The notes below the pieces were generated by a model, which did no database searches, was not told where the DNA came from, and saw only the letters and a program-made list of their open reading frames with translations. A stretch of 64,000 nt of DNA, taken from positions 1-64,000 of the IMG/VR virus record IMGVR_UViG_3300034117_001294, one strand, 5' to 3'. The stretch is from a virus. This document shows positions 61,599-64,000 of the stretch, in pieces. Numbering within the stretch: position 1 is the first letter of the stretch; each line of letters opens with the position of its first letter. A program made the position numbers and the translations under genes.

Positions 61599-62821
61599 AA
61601 CAATACGCCGTTACTGGAATAGGAATCATTAATGGGCTAGGTGCAAGTGTTCAAGAAAACTGGAAAAATCTGTTAGCAGGAGAAACTGCAATTAAACAGA
61701 TCAAATGGCCTGAAGATAATCCGACAAAATTTCCAAGAACACATAAATCTTTAATTGTCTCTTCTGGAGCACCGTGTCCGTTACCTGCGTTTGAAGAAGC
61801 AGAATTTGGAGGGCATCACCAGTATTGGGATCCGTGTGTTAAAATATCAATGCACACTGCTAGAGATGCTATCAGAGACAGCAATCTTACTAGCAAAAAT
61901 GTTTCAGTAGTGTTTAGTACCACTGGTGGAAGTTTACATAGTAGAGCATACATGATGCGACAACTAGAAGATGGCCGCGAAAGAGTTTCACCAAGGCAGG
62001 TAATACAAGCAACTGCGGATTACATTAGCGGATTGATTGCTAGGATATACGAATGCAACGGTGGTTCAACTTCGATGCACTCTGCATGTTCAACTGGACT
62101 AACTGGTATTGATTATGCTATTAAGCAACTAGAATTTAATGACGATCTCGATGCTGTCATTGTGGGAGGTGCCGACGTACCCATTGAAGGCTTCCAAGTA
62201 TACTACTTTCAAAATCTCGGTGCATTAAGTTTACAACCAGCAGAAATTGCCAGTAGACCTTTTGACAAAGATAGATCAGGATTTGTAGCAGGAGAAGCTG
62301 CTGGCACACTAATTATCGAACCGTTAGATAAAGCCAAAGCACGGGGTGCAAAGATTTACGGAATAATCAAGTCTGTGGGAATTGCCACAGCTGGTAATAA
62401 TGATACTGCCCCAGATAAAAACGGTGACGCTGCAAAGTTAGCAGTAACCAGAGCAATAAAACAAGCAGGCATACAGTTAGCCGATGTCGGATATATTAAT
62501 GCACACGCTACCGGAACTAAAGTCGGAGATGACATTGAATTTTATGCCATGCGTGAGTTGTTGCCAGGCACAACAATGACGGCAAATAAAGGACAAATTG
62601 GACACACGTTGGCTGCAAGCGGAATTGTTGAAACTATCTACACTGTGTTAGCACTACGAGATCAAATATCACCCCCTACTGTAAATTTAACTAACCCAAT
62701 TGATGTAGGAATCAATATTCCTACCAAGGCCACGGTGATTGCAACTAAGTATGCAATAAAGAACAATTTTGCATTCGGCGGCAGGGCTGCTTGTGCAGTA
62801 TTAGAACGTTACGAGGATTAA
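61595..62821 (+). CDS. fabF: Beta-ketoacyl-ACP synthase (FabF-like)
   Basis: A 408-residue thiolase-fold enzyme with the Cys-His-His triad of KAS II: SACSTG (Cys165), NAHATGT and GHTLAASG. It would elongate acyl-ACP by Claisen condensation with malonyl-ACP in the cytoplasm. No malonyl transferase, ketoreductase or ACP is in this window. Linked with a phage acpS-like gene and a desaturase elsewhere. Divergent from cellular FabF in the N-terminal half. It precedes heme oxygenase without spacer. Confidence 0.92.
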   Translation: MKQYAVTGIGIINGLGASVQENWKNLLAGETAIKQIKWPEDNPTKFPRTHKSLIVSSGAPCPLPAFEEAEFGGHHQYWDPCVKISMHTARDAIRDSNLTSKNVSVVFSTTGGSLHSRAYMMRQLEDGRERVSPRQVIQATADYISGLIARIYECNGGSTSMHSACSTGLTGIDYAIKQLEFNDDLDAVIVGGADVPIEGFQVYYFQNLGALSLQPAEIASRPFDKDRSGFVAGEAAGTLIIEPLDKAKARGAKIYGIIKSVGIATAGNNDTAPDKNGDAAKLAVTRAIKQAGIQLADVGYINAHATGTKVGDDIEFYAMRELLPGTTMTANKGQIGHTLAASGIVETIYTVLALRDQISPPTVNLTNPIDVGINIPTKATVIATKYAIKNNFAFGGRAACAVLERYED

Positions 62822-63373
62822 ATGAGTCTTAAAGAATTAACAGCAGAAAATCACGATCGTGCAGAACACACACCTTTTATGAAGGCAGTGTTTGCAAAGA
62901 CATTACCCAGAGAAATATGGACAGACTGGACTTTACAAAAGTCCTTATTTTACGGTGCAATCGAAGGTGCAGCCGGTGCTAACAGATTACTAGGCGACTT
63001 GCCCGATCTGCGTAGAGAATTTTATCTAAACATGGACTACAATGAGATGAACGGGCAAAATCCTCGTCACTCATATCGCCCATTGGTTATTGATTATTAC
63101 AACTATATATTAAGCATCAGTCAAGATCCTAATAAGGTTATGGCACATTTATATGTGTGGCATATGGGAGATATGTTCGGCGGACAAATGATTAAGAAGA
63201 TTGTTCCGGGTCCGCATCGCAATTTAGAATTTGAAGATGCTAACACATTAAAAACTAACATTCGTGCTAAGTTAGATGACAGCATGGGCGACGAAGCCAA
63301 TGTAGCTTTTGAATGGGCTATCAAAATTATGGAGTCATATAACAATGAGCTTGGTCTGGAACAGTCTAATTGA
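62822..63373 (+). CDS. ho1: Heme oxygenase
   Basis: A 183-residue HO-1-type enzyme: LTAENHDRAEHTPFMKAVFA (proximal His helix) and HMGDMFGGQMIKKIV (distal helix GDxxGG). It opens heme to biliverdin IX-alpha, CO and Fe2+ using reduced ferredoxin. Phage HO genes usually pair with bilin reductases, as here: the next gene overlaps its end by 29 nt. The iron released and the phage Isc/RNR proteins may be linked. Starts directly after the fabF-like stop. Confidence 0.93.
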   Translation: MSLKELTAENHDRAEHTPFMKAVFAKTLPREIWTDWTLQKSLFYGAIEGAAGANRLLGDLPDLRREFYLNMDYNEMNGQNPRHSYRPLVIDYYNYILSISQDPNKVMAHLYVWHMGDMFGGQMIKKIVPGPHRNLEFEDANTLKTNIRAKLDDSMGDEANVAFEWAIKIMESYNNELGLEQSN

Positions 63374-64000
63374 TATACAAACTGAGTTTGAAAGACAATT
63401 CAATCTCAGTGGTACAGAAGTACAAGAGCCGGGCTTAGAAAGATTCAGTTGGTACAACAAAGTCTGGACCAGTAGCTTATATCGCAGAGCACACATCGAT
63501 GTAGTAGATGCTAGAGAAACCAAGGGCCTATGGATGATGCATTGCTGTGTGTTTCCGCATACTCATAATCCTGCACCTATCTTTGGATTTGATGTAGTAG
63601 CTGGCAAAAACAAAGTAACAGGTGCGTTTCACGACTTTAGTCCTGCTGGTGATCCAGAGCATCCGATGCTAGATTATTTTGCAGACGAAGCACAAAAATT
63701 AGAGTGGAACAAAGTTAGACGTTTGCCCGACTGGGCAGAGCGTATCTTTACTCCTAGCATGATCAGTGCGGGAAACGTTAACGATCCAACTGAGCTTCAA
63801 CAACTGTATTTTACTGCTATTAATAACTTAAAGCATTTCATTAACACAGTAGGCGAGACAAACGGAACTGCATTAGACACTGGTCCTGCACAGGATTACT
63901 ATTGTGAAAATCAAAGACAGAATCCCCATACTCCTAAAGTAATGACTGCATTGGGTTTGAATCCAGAAGACGTTCGTGTGTTTATACAGGACTGCCTGTT
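63345..64000 (+). CDS. Ferredoxin-dependent bilin reductase, 5' part (PcyX/PebS/PcyA family)
   Basis: The first 218 residues are visible; the gene is cut by the window edge. GLWMMHCCVFPHTHNPAPIF, GFDVVAGKNKVTGAFHDFSP and LDYFADEAQKLEW follow the FDBR family; the Asp in FGFDVV is the conserved catalytic Asp. The closest known phage members are PebS and PcyX, which make phycoerythrobilin from biliverdin, and PcyA makes phycocyanobilin. Which of these it is cannot be decided here. The overlap with heme oxygenase indicates a shared pathway and coupled translation. Confidence 0.88.
   Translation, partial: MSLVWNSLIDIQTEFERQFNLSGTEVQEPGLERFSWYNKVWTSSLYRRAHIDVVDARETKGLWMMHCCVFPHTHNPAPIFGFDVVAGKNKVTGAFHDFSPAGDPEHPMLDYFADEAQKLEWNKVRRLPDWAERIFTPSMISAGNVNDPTELQQLYFTAINNLKHFINTVGETNGTALDTGPAQDYYCENQRQNPHTPKVMTALGLNPEDVRVFIQDCL

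Overview
This window looks like part of a large, strictly lytic, T4-like (myovirus-type) bacteriophage genome from an aquatic proteobacterial host. The evidence is dense gene packing with ATGA/TAATG overlaps, long tail-fibre genes, rIIA- and rIIB-like proteins, phage-type NrdA/NrdB, ThyX and dCMP deaminase, many short conserved phage proteins, and repeated T4-type late promoter octamers (close to TATAAATA) on both strands. No integrase, transposase, CRISPR array or tRNA gene was seen. The host is not certain: the window carries a circularly permuted (two-piece) tmRNA, a form known from alpha- and some betaproteobacteria, and its tag (ANDSQFALAA) has the ALAA ending common in beta/gammaproteobacteria, whereas the encoded 5-aminolevulinate synthase is of the alphaproteobacterial (Shemin) kind.

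Layout. 1-9 kb: tail fibre/adhesin genes, interrupted by a minus-strand QueC-like plus methyltransferase-like pair. 8.9-11.6 kb: secreted nuclease, acyl desaturase, small conserved proteins and an alpha/beta hydrolase. 11.7-16.6 kb: small virion or assembly proteins, some with possible capsid-targeting N-termini. 16.5-21 kb: two 2OG-oxygenase-like proteins, a PD-(D/E)XK exonuclease and a pectate-lyase-like tailspike. 21-31 kb: deoxynucleotide supply (NrdA, NrdB, glutaredoxin, ThyX, dCMP deaminase) mixed with IscA, IscU, Fe/Mn-SOD and a class II aldolase, then a PAAR-like/cysteine-peptidase spike protein and the tmRNA. 31-38 kb: envelope-related genes (LpxH-like phosphoesterase, glycosyltransferase, outer-membrane barrel), a small AcpS and conserved phage proteins. 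38-44 kb: ClpX, ribosomal protein bS21, an exonuclease, and a minus-strand 5-aminolevulinate synthase/DUF454 operon beside a radical SAM protein. 44-48 kb: conserved proteins, a D,D-peptidase and a tandem array of five small proteins ending in LRW. 48-58 kb: NMN adenylyltransferase-Nudix, macro domain, nicotinamide phosphoribosyltransferase, AAA ATPase, rIIA, rIIB and an SPFH lipoprotein, mostly behind near-consensus sigma70 promoters. 58-64 kb: heptose-type sugar activation, HSP20, ClpS, a FabF-like synthase, heme oxygenase and a bilin reductase cut by the window edge.

How the genes fit together. Four metabolic themes stand out: (1) tetrapyrrole flux, from ALA synthase through host heme enzymes to phage heme oxygenase and bilin reductase; (2) NAD+ rebuilding from nicotinamide, which may counter NAD-depleting defences; (3) protein quality control (two-piece tmRNA, ClpX with its ClpP-docking loop, ClpS, HSP20, bS21); (4) lipid/envelope remodelling (desaturase, FabF, AcpS, LpxH-like, ADP-heptose-type enzymes).

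Regulation is unusually legible. Strong promoters with 17-18 bp spacers often sit inside or just after hairpins, in several cases with the -35 box in the loop of a terminator. Many late genes start 4-8 nt after the late octamer, which predicts leaderless mRNAs. In the LRW array the codons for the conserved C-terminus also provide the Shine-Dalgarno sequence of the next gene. All family assignments come from reading motifs, without database searches.
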